This document shows, piece after piece, positions 1 to 7,776 of a stretch of 64,000 bases of DNA; within the stretch, counting starts at the first letter, position 1, and each line of letters starts with the position of its first letter. Location: contig NZ_JAGHKO010000004.1 of NCBI RefSeq assembly GCF_017742245.1, positions 1,302,001 through 1,366,000 of the forward strand, read 5' to 3'. The position numbers and the translations under genes were made by a program. The notes below the pieces were generated by a model. That model saw only the letters and a list, made by a program, of their open reading frames with translations. It had not been told where the DNA came from and made no database searches. The stretch comes from Niastella soli (GTDB lineage: Bacteria; Bacteroidota; Bacteroidia; Chitinophagales; Chitinophagaceae).

Positions 1-649
1 CCGCCGGATTTTCATGCTGGCCATCATGCGGAACAAGGTTGTGCAGCCAATGCATCAGGTTAAGCAGCTGCGATACATCGTTACCCTGCCCGGCAATGGA
101 ATCCAGGTTAAACGCTTTGCGCAATGCAACAAGATTGGAATCGTTTTTCAACAGGTAAGTAAAACGGGGTACAGGCCTTGTATCGGCAGTATTATACAAC
201 GCTGCCTGACGCAGGATATACGGATAATCACCAATTCTACGCAGCGGTGCAGCCAGTTGCCTGAATTTTTCCAGCGACCTGATGTTATTCAGGTCTTTAT
301 CAGCCATCATGTTCGAATAATTATAATACCCCGCCTGGATGGATTTGTCAAGATAGATAAGTGCTTGCGTCTGTCTGTTTTGCAGGCTATACACGCAGCA
401 CAGGTTATACAAGGCCACTGAAAGGCGGTTTGCATTGGCTTTTTTGGAGGTACTGTCCAGGTTATTGTAACGCAGGGTGAACGTGGTCAGCAACTGTTGA
501 TAGCGGGTAGTATCTTTATGATCATACGCGCTCCTGAAAAGGCTGTCATACTGGTTTCCAAATGCCGTAAATGAATCGGCGTTATTTGACTGGGCTTGCC
601 CGTTAACGGTATAAAACAAAAGCAGGGCGGTTAAAATTCTTTTCACCAT
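1..649 (-). CDS. Secreted TPR / transglutaminase-like protein, 3' end outside window
   Basis: The reading frame opens with ATG at 649 and runs without a stop past base 1, giving about 216 residues of a longer protein. It starts with a signal peptide (MVKRILTALLLFYTVNGQAQ), so the product is probably exported. Residues 70-130 look like a TPR-type helical repeat with Tyr/Asn-rich helices (YNLCCVYSLQN, LDKSIQAGYYN). The last visible stretch, LMHWLHNLVPHDGQHENP, resembles the segment that precedes the catalytic Cys in Bacteroidota transglutaminase-like proteins. That family match is from memory, and the catalytic Cys-His-Asp lie off the window. A 16-base palindrome and a direct repeat lie just upstream. 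Confidence 0.65.
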   Translation of the reverse strand, partial: MVKRILTALLLFYTVNGQAQSNNADSFTAFGNQYDSLFRSAYDHKDTTRYQQLLTTFTLRYNNLDSTSKKANANRLSVALYNLCCVYSLQNRQTQALIYLDKSIQAGYYNYSNMMADKDLNNIRSLEKFRQLAAPLRRIGDYPYILRQAALYNTADTRPVPRFTYLLKNDSNLVALRKAFNLDSIAGQGNDVSQLLNLMHWLHNLVPHDGQHENPA

Positions 650-681
650 TTCGGTTAATTTTATTGTTTACAGGTGTAAAC

Positions 682-697
682 TTCCCTAATTAGGGAA
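682..697. promoter_or_regulatory. Perfect 16-bp palindrome upstream of the 649 gene
   Basis: TTCCCTAATTAGGGAA is a perfect palindrome 33 bases upstream of the start codon at 649. Size and position fit a dimeric repressor or activator operator. No regulator is encoded next to it in the window, so its role is inferred. Confidence 0.35.
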
Positions 698-710
698 TGT
701 GCCAGCTTAA

Positions 711-745
711 CCGATGTGAATTGGAATAGATCCGGTGTGAATTGG
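711..745. promoter_or_regulatory. Two direct repeats with 21-bp period
   Basis: CCGATGTGAATTGG (711-724) and CCGGTGTGAATTGG (732-745) differ at one base and are two helical turns apart. This is the usual geometry for tandem activator sites. They lie 62-96 bases upstream of the gene starting at 649. Bases 746-976 hold no recognisable gene, only a small hairpin at 895-910 (CTCCGACTCGTCGGAG). Confidence 0.3.
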
Positions 746-976
746 TAAAGTTCGGTTTAAGCTCCTTTACCGGCATTGGTAATCCTTGTTCGTTTAGCAG
801 TCACGATCAATCCTGGCTTAATCAGTCCATAACGTCATTAGAAGCTATTCCAGCGCCCGTTTCACTTTTGACAACCATTTTACTTAACAAGGCACTCCGA
901 CTCGTCGGAGCGCCATTATGGAAAGTTCAGGTCAGATTCTCTCCAGATATACTACTACAAGCCATTTCCCAGGTCA

Positions 977-1030
977 GAATCCCATAAGAATCCCATCCGA
1001 ATCCCATAAGAATGCCATAGGCTATGGCAT
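977..1030. repeat. Short direct repeats plus palindrome
   Basis: GAATCCCATAAGAAT occurs at 977-991 and again at 999-1013 (22-base period). The second copy runs into a near-perfect palindrome, ATGCCATAGGCTATGGCAT (1012-1030). The stretch is non-coding and belongs to the repeat-rich spacer between 650 and 1378. Confidence 0.6.
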
Positions 1031-1116
1031 TTTGATGCCATTCTGCTGGCAGTCTGTTGGGATATATAAGCTATATCAGCCCTATTTCTTCGGGTATGCA
1101 CTGGGTCTGACCAGGG

Positions 1117-1197
1117 TTTTGTTCGGGATTTCTTTTGGTTTTCCCAGAGAAAAGCCGGTGTTCTCCTAAGAGAAACCCGAAGAAATCCCGAACAAAA
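1117..1197. repeat. 18-bp perfect inverted repeat containing GTTCGGG
   Basis: The left arm TTTTGTTCGGGATTTCTT (1117-1134) is exactly complementary to bases 1180-1197, with a 45-base centre that contains further imperfect inverted words. The GTTCGG word recurs in the inverted repeat at 10286-10362. Frames opening here on both strands are artefacts of the repeat. Confidence 0.7.
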
Positions 1198-1378
1198 GTG
1201 AGTTAGCACTCATTTAAACAAGTGTCGTTCAGTCAATTAGAGCGGCCCGAAAAGGAGACGCATATCATAACTAAATGCTAATCAATTTATATCATGGTTT
1301 CCTCACTCACAGTAACTGTTAAAACAACAACACATTTACCGGAGAATGACACCATAGCGGGCGAATGGAAGAGCCAGT

Positions 1379-1504
1379 ATGCCAGTGACGCAGCCTGTTA
1401 CAGTTCTGTATGAACTCACCAAACATGGTAAAAGCCTCCAGACAATAATCAAGGACCTTACTGACTGGGGGCTTCAACACCGAAAGGAAATTATCGGCAA
1501 ATAG
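1379..1504 (+). pseudogene. Relic: C-terminal end of an HxlR-type regulator
   Basis: The 41 codons from 1379 read PVTVLYELTKHGKSLQTIIKDL and on to DWG. This matches the end of the winged-helix domain of HxlR-family regulators (compare VEYSLTEFGKTLIPVI and KWG in the intact gene at 57074). An in-frame stop lies at 1355 and no helix-turn-helix part precedes it, so only the tail remains. It ends two bases from the VOC gene on the other strand. An HxlR regulator divergent from or beside an oxidoreductase is a common pairing, but here it is only debris. Confidence 0.45.
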
Positions 1505-1506
1505 TT

Positions 1507-1959
1507 TTATTTATTACCAAGTTCTTCTGCCAGCCCGATGAGCAATCCTTCATGCCCGCGGATGTAGCAGAGCCGGTAAATATTTTCGTATTGAACCACT
1601 TCCCCAACGAGTGTAGCGCCCTGCCTGTAAAGCCTGGCGAGCGTTTCGTCAAGGTCCTCAACATTGAACATGATACGTAGATAACCGAGCGCATTGACAG
1701 GGGCAGTTCTGTGATCTGCAACCGTTGGCGGGGTAACAAATCTCGAGAGCTCAAGCCGGCTGTGGCCATCGGGGGTAACCATCATGGCAATCTCTACAGA
1801 CTGATTACCCAGGCCCGTGACGCGTCCGGCCCATTCTCCTTCCACTGTGCCCCGCCCTTCCAATTTCAACCCTAATTCGGTGAAAAAAGTGATGGCACCA
1901 TCAAGGGATTCTACAACGATGCCGACATTATGCATTGCCCGTAAATTATTTTTTGCCAT
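1507..1959 (-). CDS. VOC-family (glyoxalase-fold) protein
   Basis: 150 residues, the usual length for a two-module vicinal-oxygen-chelate protein. The first beta-alpha-beta-beta-beta module has MHNVGIVVESLDGAITFFTE near residue 9 (candidate metal-ligand His10) and ends with SRLELSRF. The second has LGYLRIMFNVEDLDETLARL and closes with GLLIGLAEEL. Members use a divalent metal for lyase, dioxygenase or resistance chemistry. The substrate cannot be told from sequence. No signal peptide, so cytoplasmic. It stands alone, converging with the HxlR relic. Confidence 0.8.
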   Translation of the reverse strand: MAKNNLRAMHNVGIVVESLDGAITFFTELGLKLEGRGTVEGEWAGRVTGLGNQSVEIAMMVTPDGHSRLELSRFVTPPTVADHRTAPVNALGYLRIMFNVEDLDETLARLYRQGATLVGEVVQYENIYRLCYIRGHEGLLIGLAEELGNK

Positions 1960-2005
1960 AGTTTTTTCGTTTATATATCAAAAGTCATACTAAGATCTTC
2001 CCCTG

Positions 2006-2491
2006 TTACTTATTTGTGCGCGATACCCAGCCGGGCGCCTCATTCATTCCCTGGCGCAATAATAAATTCAATTGAGCGGTATGATGCTGAACATGTCGCA
2101 TATTATAAAGCAAGATCTCTACAGCGCTGTAATCCCTTCTTTCATTGGTAAAGCGTTTGCCCTCGCCTGTTTCTGATAAATTCATGATCCGGTCAAACAA
2201 TTTCTTCCGGCCATAGGCCAGGTAGTTCAACAACTCTTCCTTGCCGTACACGCGGTCGGGCAAGGCGCCGTTTGGATCGAATTCGGATAAGGTAAATGGG
2301 ACGGGCGGCATAAAGCCATCCGGGTCCTCACTCACATAATAATCCAGATAGAACAAAGTATGATAGGCCATATACCAGAATTGGGTGTCGGAATTCCACA
2401 AATGATCTGCACAGACCACCATAGCGTTCTCAAGCATATCTATAGCTGCACCAAACTGGTACCATAGTATCGATCTTATATCTTCCTGCAT
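2006..2491 (-). CDS. DinB-like four-helix metalloprotein
   Basis: 161 residues, all-helical. The three-His pattern of the DinB/YfiT fold is visible: HLW near residue 29, YHTLFYLDYY in helix 2, and MRHVQHHTAQLN near residue 130. DinB-superfamily proteins bind a divalent metal, and some are thiol-dependent transferases. DNA-damage induction is known only for the Bacillus founder and should not be assumed. No signal peptide. It follows the VOC gene's start by 46 bases on the same strand, so the two may be co-transcribed. Confidence 0.75.
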   Translation of the reverse strand: MQEDIRSILWYQFGAAIDMLENAMVVCADHLWNSDTQFWYMAYHTLFYLDYYVSEDPDGFMPPVPFTLSEFDPNGALPDRVYGKEELLNYLAYGRKKLFDRIMNLSETGEGKRFTNERRDYSAVEILLYNMRHVQHHTAQLNLLLRQGMNEAPGWVSRTNK

Positions 2492-2622
2492 AAGTAAGAT
2501 GTCTGTTTTTTATACACAAAGTCGCAAATAAAATCAAACCCCATCAAATAACAATTAAACCTCATGCAACTTTGATGGTCAAAGGTCCACTTTTTAAGTA
2601 ATCACCCTATAAAAAAACAAGT

Positions 2623-3318
2623 ATGCTTTTAAAACGCTTGATCTATTTGTCCCTTATTAGTTGTCTTAGCGTACCCTCATTTTCCCAAACCGGCGCCGCC
2701 TGGTTAAAAGGCGGTGTAAATTTTGCCAATGTATCTTACAAAAGTAATGGTGAAGTAGATGATGCAAACATGCTGACTTCTTTTCACGTGGGCATTATGG
2801 GGGATATTACCATTGCAAAGGTATTAGCCATTCAACCCGGGATCTTTTTTACCGGCAAAGGGTCCAAAATTCAAAGTGGCAGCCCCAATGACCTAACCTA
2901 TTACAAAGCGACTGCCAATCCTTTGTACATTGAGGTACCGGTTAATGCTGTAATAAAATTGCCCCTCGCTTCTGAATCAAACATCTTTTTTGGCGCCGGT
3001 CCGTATATAGCTATGGGTGTTGGTGGAAAAAGAAAAATTGAAGGTAAATATGTAAACGTGGCATACAGCAGCAAAGAGAAGATAGAATTTAGCAATGATG
3101 ACCCATCTACGTTCAATAATGAAGAAGGTACCGGTTTGGGAGTAATGAGAAGATTTGATTATGGGTTCAATGGAACCGCCGGGTTTGAGCTTAATAGCGT
3201 ATTAATAGCCGTGAATTATGGGTATGGACTGGCCAAGTTACAATCAGGATCCAATAGTACTGACGATAATAACAACAAACACCGGGTGTTAAGCCTGTCT
3301 GTTGGCTTTAAATTATAG
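2623..3318 (+). CDS. PorT-like outer-membrane beta-barrel protein
   Basis: 231 residues. A signal peptide (MLLKRLIYLSLISCLSVPSFSQ) is followed by repeated amphipathic strands such as WLKGGVNFANVSY, FHVGIMGDITI, LAIQPGIFFTGKGSKI and the final HRVLSLSVGFKL ending in aromatic/Leu, as in barrels. This matches the 8-10-stranded OMP_b-brl_2 (PorT-like) family that is abundant in Bacteroidota. Role unknown. It is monocistronic, with a strong hairpin terminator right after it. Confidence 0.8.
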   Translation: MLLKRLIYLSLISCLSVPSFSQTGAAWLKGGVNFANVSYKSNGEVDDANMLTSFHVGIMGDITIAKVLAIQPGIFFTGKGSKIQSGSPNDLTYYKATANPLYIEVPVNAVIKLPLASESNIFFGAGPYIAMGVGGKRKIEGKYVNVAYSSKEKIEFSNDDPSTFNNEEGTGLGVMRRFDYGFNGTAGFELNSVLIAVNYGYGLAKLQSGSNSTDDNNNKHRVLSLSVGFKL

Positions 3319-3326
3319 TTTTAAAA

Positions 3327-3376
3327 TATAATACCCGGAGCTTCCCCTACAGTTAGCGCCGGGTATTATATTTTTA
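3327..3376 (+). terminator. Rho-independent terminator of the barrel gene
   Basis: A 12-base stem (TATAATACCCGG at 3327-3338 with its complement at 3359-3370) is followed by a run of T. It lies 9 bases after the stop codon at 3318. Confidence 0.8.
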
Positions 3377-3498
3377 CGTTTGTTCACTACAGTTAATCCG
3401 GCTGATCTGCTGCAGCGCAATGAATGGACAAATTTGTTTGGCATAAAATGGTTAGATTTAAGTGTATTTTATTATTAATCACTTTAAACTTTTATTCT

Positions 3499-3921
3499 AT
3501 GCAAAAGAAATTTCTTGTCCCCACGCTTCTTTTACTGCTAACAATTTTCAGCAGCTTTCATCCCCAGCCGGTACATTCTCCAACCAGGCTTACCCCCAGT
3601 GCACTGGACCTGTTTGTTCAGAACAATATCAATGCAGACATAACGCAGGTAGATTTTGTATCGCCTTTGCAAACAATCTCTTATTTTAATATACCGGCAG
3701 GCGGCGGGTTCGCTTCAGGATTTTTACAATTTGACGATCAGAATGTCATCACCGTTATCATGACCTTTAATGGCACCCCTTCACCAGGTGCAGTGGCCCG
3801 TTTTTACAATAATCAACATACGCTGGTGGGAACCATCCCTGTTGTAACAGGCGCTAACCGGTTTCGCCTGTATCCGCCGATAGCATCAGATGCTATACTT
3901 GTAATAGTTGATCCTAACTAA
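3499..3921 (+). CDS. Small secreted protein of unknown function
   Basis: 140 residues from the ATG at 3499. The open frame extends upstream to 3424, but the internal Met gives a clean signal peptide (MQKKFLVPTLLLLLTIFSSF), so 3499 is preferred. The mature part is about 115 residues, beta-rich, Pro/Ala-containing, without Cys or known catalytic motifs (FVSPLQTISYFNIPAGGG, TLVGTIPVVTGANRFRL). I do not recognise the family. It stands alone between two terminators. Confidence 0.6.
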   Translation: MQKKFLVPTLLLLLTIFSSFHPQPVHSPTRLTPSALDLFVQNNINADITQVDFVSPLQTISYFNIPAGGGFASGFLQFDDQNVITVIMTFNGTPSPGAVARFYNNQHTLVGTIPVVTGANRFRLYPPIASDAILVIVDPN

Positions 3922-3960
3922 TTATATACTTACTAAACAACAGCGGTTGTTCGAACCCAA

Positions 3961-3994
3961 AGAGCCTTCCGGTCGTTTGACGGGAAGGCTCTTT
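3961..3994. terminator. Bidirectional hairpin terminator
   Basis: AGAGCCTTCC at 3961-3970 pairs with its complement at 3983-3992, followed by TTT. It is flanked by complementary AACCC/GGGTT. It sits between the ends of the convergent genes at 3921 and 4028 and can serve both. Confidence 0.75.
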
Positions 3995-4027
3995 TAATTG
4001 GGTTGATATTTTGCGCAGTAAGGCTTG

Positions 4028-4594
4028 TTATCTTACTTTTTTCTTTACAGCTCCTTTGATCTGCTTTGCTTCCCGGGAGATCTTTATTGCGCTCAGGAGC
4101 TTTTTCCTCATGTCTGATAGTTTACTTAGCTGAGATACCGGATAGATTATTTGTACCCCGTAAGTATCTTCATTCAAAAAGAAGGCTTTGTATTCAAGGA
4201 AATAATCGATCCCATCATTGTTCTTTTTTGCTTTTAGGTAGCTGCCCAGATAATTTCTTTCTTTAAACAGCCCACTGTCAATTAATTGGCTTTTTGATGT
4301 ATTTATAAATCCTTGTAACAGCTCACTGTATTTATTTCTCAGATCAGCACTATCTTTTGCTAATGGGGTTGTTTCTATAAGGTCAATTTTTGTGAAGAGG
4401 AAAACTACTGAATCATATACCGCTCTATAAACAGTAAAATTTTCCATTGGGCGAATGATCTCAAAATCGCCATCGGGAAGATGTAAGGTAACAATGTTAT
4501 CAACGACATGCGGTTTCCAGGATGTTGTATCCTGAGAAAATACATTACTGGCTAATAAAACAAATACGAATAAAAAGCAAGATCTCATTTTCAT
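4028..4594 (-). CDS. Secreted hypothetical protein
   Basis: 188 residues starting MKMRSCFLFVFVLLASNVFSQ, a standard signal peptide. The remainder is a mixed alpha/beta domain (VTLHLPDGDFEIIRP, YFLEYKAFFLNEDTYGVQI) with a Lys/Arg-rich tail ending KGAVKKKVR. The alternation of strands and a long helix recalls small periplasmic proteins of unassigned families in Bacteroidota. No catalytic motif recognised. It converges with the secreted protein at 3499 across a shared terminator. Confidence 0.6.
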   Translation of the reverse strand: MKMRSCFLFVFVLLASNVFSQDTTSWKPHVVDNIVTLHLPDGDFEIIRPMENFTVYRAVYDSVVFLFTKIDLIETTPLAKDSADLRNKYSELLQGFINTSKSQLIDSGLFKERNYLGSYLKAKKNNDGIDYFLEYKAFFLNEDTYGVQIIYPVSQLSKLSDMRKKLLSAIKISREAKQIKGAVKKKVR

Positions 4595-4726
4595 GATGGG
4601 TCGGCATTTAAGGGTTATTAAAGACTGCTTGCTTTTGCTAAGTAACTAAAAATTTCCCTACTACCAATACGGCCCCACGACTAAGTAAAACTGGACACAA
4701 CCAATTATTTTAGTTATCTTACAATT

Positions 4727-4936
4727 ATGTCAAAATTTAAAGATGTAGTGGTAACACTATCCAAAAAGCATCCCGAAACCGGCGAAGTAGTGCCGGCCGG
4801 ACATACCTATGTAATTGGCGTATTAGGCAATAAAAAGAAATGGTATGAAATTAATTCCGAGTCATTAAACAAATTGTCAAACGAAGATCTACAAAAGGAG
4901 CTGTTTAAATTATTGCATCCGCAAACACATCATTAA
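4727..4936 (+). CDS. Small hypothetical protein (69 aa)
   Basis: 69 residues, charged and soluble: MSKFKDVVVTLSKKHPETG, then a beta segment (GHTYVIGVLGNKKKWYEI), then a helix (LNKLSNEDLQKELFKLL) ending His-His. Strong codon periodicity and an intact frame argue that it is real. Function unknown and no family recognised. It stands alone. Confidence 0.5.
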   Translation: MSKFKDVVVTLSKKHPETGEVVPAGHTYVIGVLGNKKKWYEINSESLNKLSNEDLQKELFKLLHPQTHH

Positions 4937-5311
4937 ACGCATTTCTCCAACCGGTTAAATAAACCGAACCACCTCCCCCCGGAAGCGTATTCTAAAAGCT
5001 CCGGAAGCGCGTATATTGCCATCCAGTAGCCTTCTACTTTTTGTACCCCCTCAAAATAGTATCACTGTTAGCACCGAAATCACCATCTGGTGTGCCGGAT
5101 CTTTATAAAAATCCTACACAGCCCCCTTAATAAACCAATTAGACCACTACGCTATATTCATTCGCGACGTAATTTAATTGTCTTAAATACCTGTCTTTTA
5201 TAAGATAATAACGATTGCTATTATTTTCCGGTTCATCCAGGCTTGTTCTTCCCGACCAGGGAACAAGGAGGCTTGAAGATCATGTATTCATTAATTATTA
5301 AACTTTTTACT
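4937..5311. other. Intergenic, no gene seen
   Basis: No convincing frame. The only structure is a hairpin at about 5240-5266 (CTTGTTC and GAACAAG arms extended by CCC/GGG with a bulge). It would lie in the 5' leader of the metallopeptidase-like gene and could affect its translation. Confidence 0.4.
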
Positions 5312-5947
5312 ATGAAGTCACCTGCATTTTTAACACGAATCATAAGCATTATCCTGCTGTTTGCAGTTATGGTAAGCAATACCGGTTGCGAAAAAAAAGT
5401 GGAAACACCCAATGAAAATACCGAAGAATTGACCATTGCCACGCCCAACCCGGAGGCCACCCTTACCTGGTACCTGGTAAGGGTCTCTAACCCAACGGCC
5501 GACCAAACAGATGCCTATAACCGCATTACGGCAGCAATGAATGCCGCAATTACCATGTACAACCAACAAACCACTTATTGCAGCGGTAACCTTAGGGTAG
5601 AATATAATACCAGTGTTGCTACTGCCGACGGAAATGTAAATGGCACCATTCGGTTTGGCGCCAATCGTTCATATATGACCCAGTGTACTGCCATGCATGA
5701 AATATCGCATACACAAGGTGTTGGTACAACCACCCGCTGGACGCAACTGGTTGTAAACGGTAAATATACAGGCGCCTACGGACTGGCTATGCTTAGAAGT
5801 TTTGTAGGCGAAAGCCCTACCGCCACCTTAAGTGCAGATGGGCATTCTTTCTGGCCATATGGATTAAATTACAATAGCGAATGGACAACAGTTAACGGTC
5901 AACGAAACGCGCGTCTTGTAGGAGCCTTTCAACGCGACGGCGTGTAA
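5312..5947 (+). CDS. Lipoprotein with HExxH zinc-metallopeptidase motif
   Basis: 211 residues from the ATG at 5312. The open frame reaches 5243, but this Met gives a proper signal sequence ending in VSNTGC, a plausible lipobox with Cys as lipid anchor. The domain carries MHEISHTQGVGT, that is HExxHxxGxGT, the signature of zinc metallopeptidases with a third ligand further on. Around it are YNRITAAMNAAITMYNQ and a Trp/Tyr-rich end (SFWPYGLNYNSEW). Exported and probably surface or periplasmic. Substrate unknown. The protein is short for a protease and could be a single-domain member of a family usually fused to lectin domains. Confidence 0.6.
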   Translation: MKSPAFLTRIISIILLFAVMVSNTGCEKKVETPNENTEELTIATPNPEATLTWYLVRVSNPTADQTDAYNRITAAMNAAITMYNQQTTYCSGNLRVEYNTSVATADGNVNGTIRFGANRSYMTQCTAMHEISHTQGVGTTTRWTQLVVNGKYTGAYGLAMLRSFVGESPTATLSADGHSFWPYGLNYNSEWTTVNGQRNARLVGAFQRDGV

Positions 5948-5970
5948 GTAAACAAATCAAGCCTCCAAAC

Positions 5971-6005
5971 ACAAAACCATCCCAACCCTGTTGGGGTGGT
6001 TTTGT
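5971..6005 (+). terminator. Hairpin terminator
   Basis: A 15-base-pair stem (one G-T pair) with a 5-base loop runs from 5971 to 6005 and its arms end in A-run/T-run. It separates the metallopeptidase-like gene from the FKBP gene. This is one reason not to start the latter at the upstream Met at 5991. Confidence 0.8.
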
Positions 6006-6020
6006 ATAATTATATTCTCT

Positions 6021-6950
6021 ATGAATAAGTATATGCTTCTTCTGGCTGGATCTGTTCTTCTACTTACCTGTTGCAATGGCTTTAAGCAAGGCCCCGCAGA
6101 CATGCGGTACCTCATTCATCGTGACCAGCCTGGCAAAACGATACAAACAGGCGACTTTCTCTCTGTTCACTTTATCCACCGCACACAGGAAGGTGTTTTG
6201 CTGGCCAGTTCTTATGAAACAGGGCACCCCCTGTTTTTTGAACAGCAAAAGCCCTTTTTCAGGGGTGATATTTTTACCGGATTGGCGTTTTTGAGTGAGG
6301 GCGACAGCGCTACATTCCTGCTTAATTTTGATTCCATGCAAATCATCCTGAACGTTCCCAAACCTCCGCACGCTAAAGGAAAGTATCTTTCATTTACGGT
6401 TAAAGTTGAAAAGGTCATTCCCCGGCTTAACATGCCCGATAGCTTGTTTCAACAGAAAGTCAACGAGTTTCTATCAAACAATTCAGCGTCCGACCGGTTA
6501 CAGGAACCCGGAAAAATAAGTCGGTATATTACGGCTAATAAACTCAAACCTGCGGTAACATCTTCCGGACTGCAATACGTAATTATAAAAAATGGCGATG
6601 GATCACCAGCCAGGCCCGGTGATACCGTGCAATTTGACTATACCGGCAGGTATATTACCGGAAAAGTGTTTGATACAAGTATTGAGGATACGGCCAGGCA
6701 AACTGGTATATTTACTGAACAGCGCAGTTACATACCAGATAGCGCGGTAGCCGGTTCACCTAAAACCATCCCGGCCATTGATGAAGCCCTTTTACTATTT
6801 CCCTCAGGCACCCATGCTTTACTTATTATTCCGTCGCGGTTGGCCTATGGAGAAACGGGTAATTCACTATTTCCGCCCTTTACGCCATTAATTTTTAACC
6901 TGGAGGTGAAAACGATCAGCAAACGTGGACATAGCACGAAGACCAAGTAA
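6021..6950 (+). CDS. FKBP-type peptidyl-prolyl isomerase lipoprotein, two FKBP domains
   Basis: 309 residues from 6021 (MNKYMLLLAGSVLLLTCCNG, lipobox with Cys). Two FKBP-like domains follow. The first, around residues 30-130 (LSVHFIHRTQEGVLLASS, LAFLSEGDSATFLL), is degenerate. The second, residues 185-300, is more typical: SSGLQYVIIKNGDG, PGDTVQFDYTGRY, GKVFDTS, FPSGTHALLIIPSRLAYGE. Such lipoproteins assist folding in the periplasm of Bacteroidota. The upstream in-frame Met at 5991 lies inside the preceding terminator and was rejected. The next gene, at 7010, is on the same strand with a 59-base gap. Confidence 0.85.
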   Translation: MNKYMLLLAGSVLLLTCCNGFKQGPADMRYLIHRDQPGKTIQTGDFLSVHFIHRTQEGVLLASSYETGHPLFFEQQKPFFRGDIFTGLAFLSEGDSATFLLNFDSMQIILNVPKPPHAKGKYLSFTVKVEKVIPRLNMPDSLFQQKVNEFLSNNSASDRLQEPGKISRYITANKLKPAVTSSGLQYVIIKNGDGSPARPGDTVQFDYTGRYITGKVFDTSIEDTARQTGIFTEQRSYIPDSAVAGSPKTIPAIDEALLLFPSGTHALLIIPSRLAYGETGNSLFPPFTPLIFNLEVKTISKRGHSTKTK

Positions 6951-7009
6951 GTTGTTTTCGTATCTTGGAAACTCTTAGATTTCCAAACATTGTAATTAAT
7001 ACGCAGGCT

Positions 7010-7702
7010 ATGAAACACATTATTTACCTGCTGTTGACTTTACTTCCTATTAACCTGTTAGCACAGGATAAGATAATTGACTATATCGTAAATGACCCGC
7101 AGCGAATTCACTTTTACTATAAGAATGAGAAAGGCGTAAAATTTAATACCATACAAAGCCTGAAAGAATGGCTACAATCTAAAAAACAGCATCTCCTTTT
7201 TGCTACTAACGGCGGCATGTTTACGCCGGAGTATACTCCCGTCGGCCTTTACATTGAAAATTTCAAGATGATTAAAGGCGTAAACCATGTAAAAGGGGGC
7301 GGCAACTTCGGTTTAAAACCAAACGGCATCTTCTTTTTAACGGCTAACAATGAGGCAAAGATCTGTAAAACGGAAGATTTTAAGGATAATGGGAAGGTGA
7401 AATATGCGACCCAGTCTGGACCAATGCTTGTGATAGCTAATGAAATACATCCGGCTTTTAATAAGAACTCTTCCAATCTTAATATCAGAAGTGGTGTAGG
7501 CATATTGCCTAATGGAAGCGTGTTATTTGCTATATCCAATGAAGCAGTAACCTTGTACGAATTTGCGATGTATTTTAAGCAAAAGGGCTGCCGGAATGCA
7601 TTATACCTTGATGGCGCCATTTCTGAAATGTACTGCCCCGATAAGGGTTTGAATCAAATAGGCGGTTCGTTTGGCGTTATGATCGGGCTCACAGAGAAAT
7701 AA
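7010..7702 (+). CDS. Phosphodiester glycosidase family protein, secreted
   Basis: 230 residues from 7010 (MKHIIYLLLTLLPINLLAQ signal peptide). The open frame extends to 6965, but this Met fits export. Features of the NAGPA / phosphodiester glycosidase (DUF2233) family: LLFATNGGMFTPEYTPVGLYI, NFGLKPNGIFFL, TQSGPMLV, IRSGVGILPNGSVLFAIS and the active-site-like GCRNALYLDGAISEMY. Members cleave sugar-phosphodiester linkages in the periplasm. The exact substrate is unknown. The frame is full length for a single domain. Confidence 0.8.
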   Translation: MKHIIYLLLTLLPINLLAQDKIIDYIVNDPQRIHFYYKNEKGVKFNTIQSLKEWLQSKKQHLLFATNGGMFTPEYTPVGLYIENFKMIKGVNHVKGGGNFGLKPNGIFFLTANNEAKICKTEDFKDNGKVKYATQSGPMLVIANEIHPAFNKNSSNLNIRSGVGILPNGSVLFAISNEAVTLYEFAMYFKQKGCRNALYLDGAISEMYCPDKGLNQIGGSFGVMIGLTEK

Positions 7703-7776
7703 TAAAGCAGGAAATAGCTCTATTGTTGGGAAACCCGCCGTTACCCAATTTATGATTTATGGATTGCTTCGTTTTT

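Noticed and set aside
14-421. Plus-strand open frame of 135 codons
   Set aside because: It is antisense to the minus-strand gene 1-649, which has a signal peptide and recognisable motifs; composition of the plus frame is not protein-like.
918-1209. Overlapping open frames on both strands
   Set aside because: They run through the inverted and direct repeats at 977-1197 and owe their openness to repeat composition.
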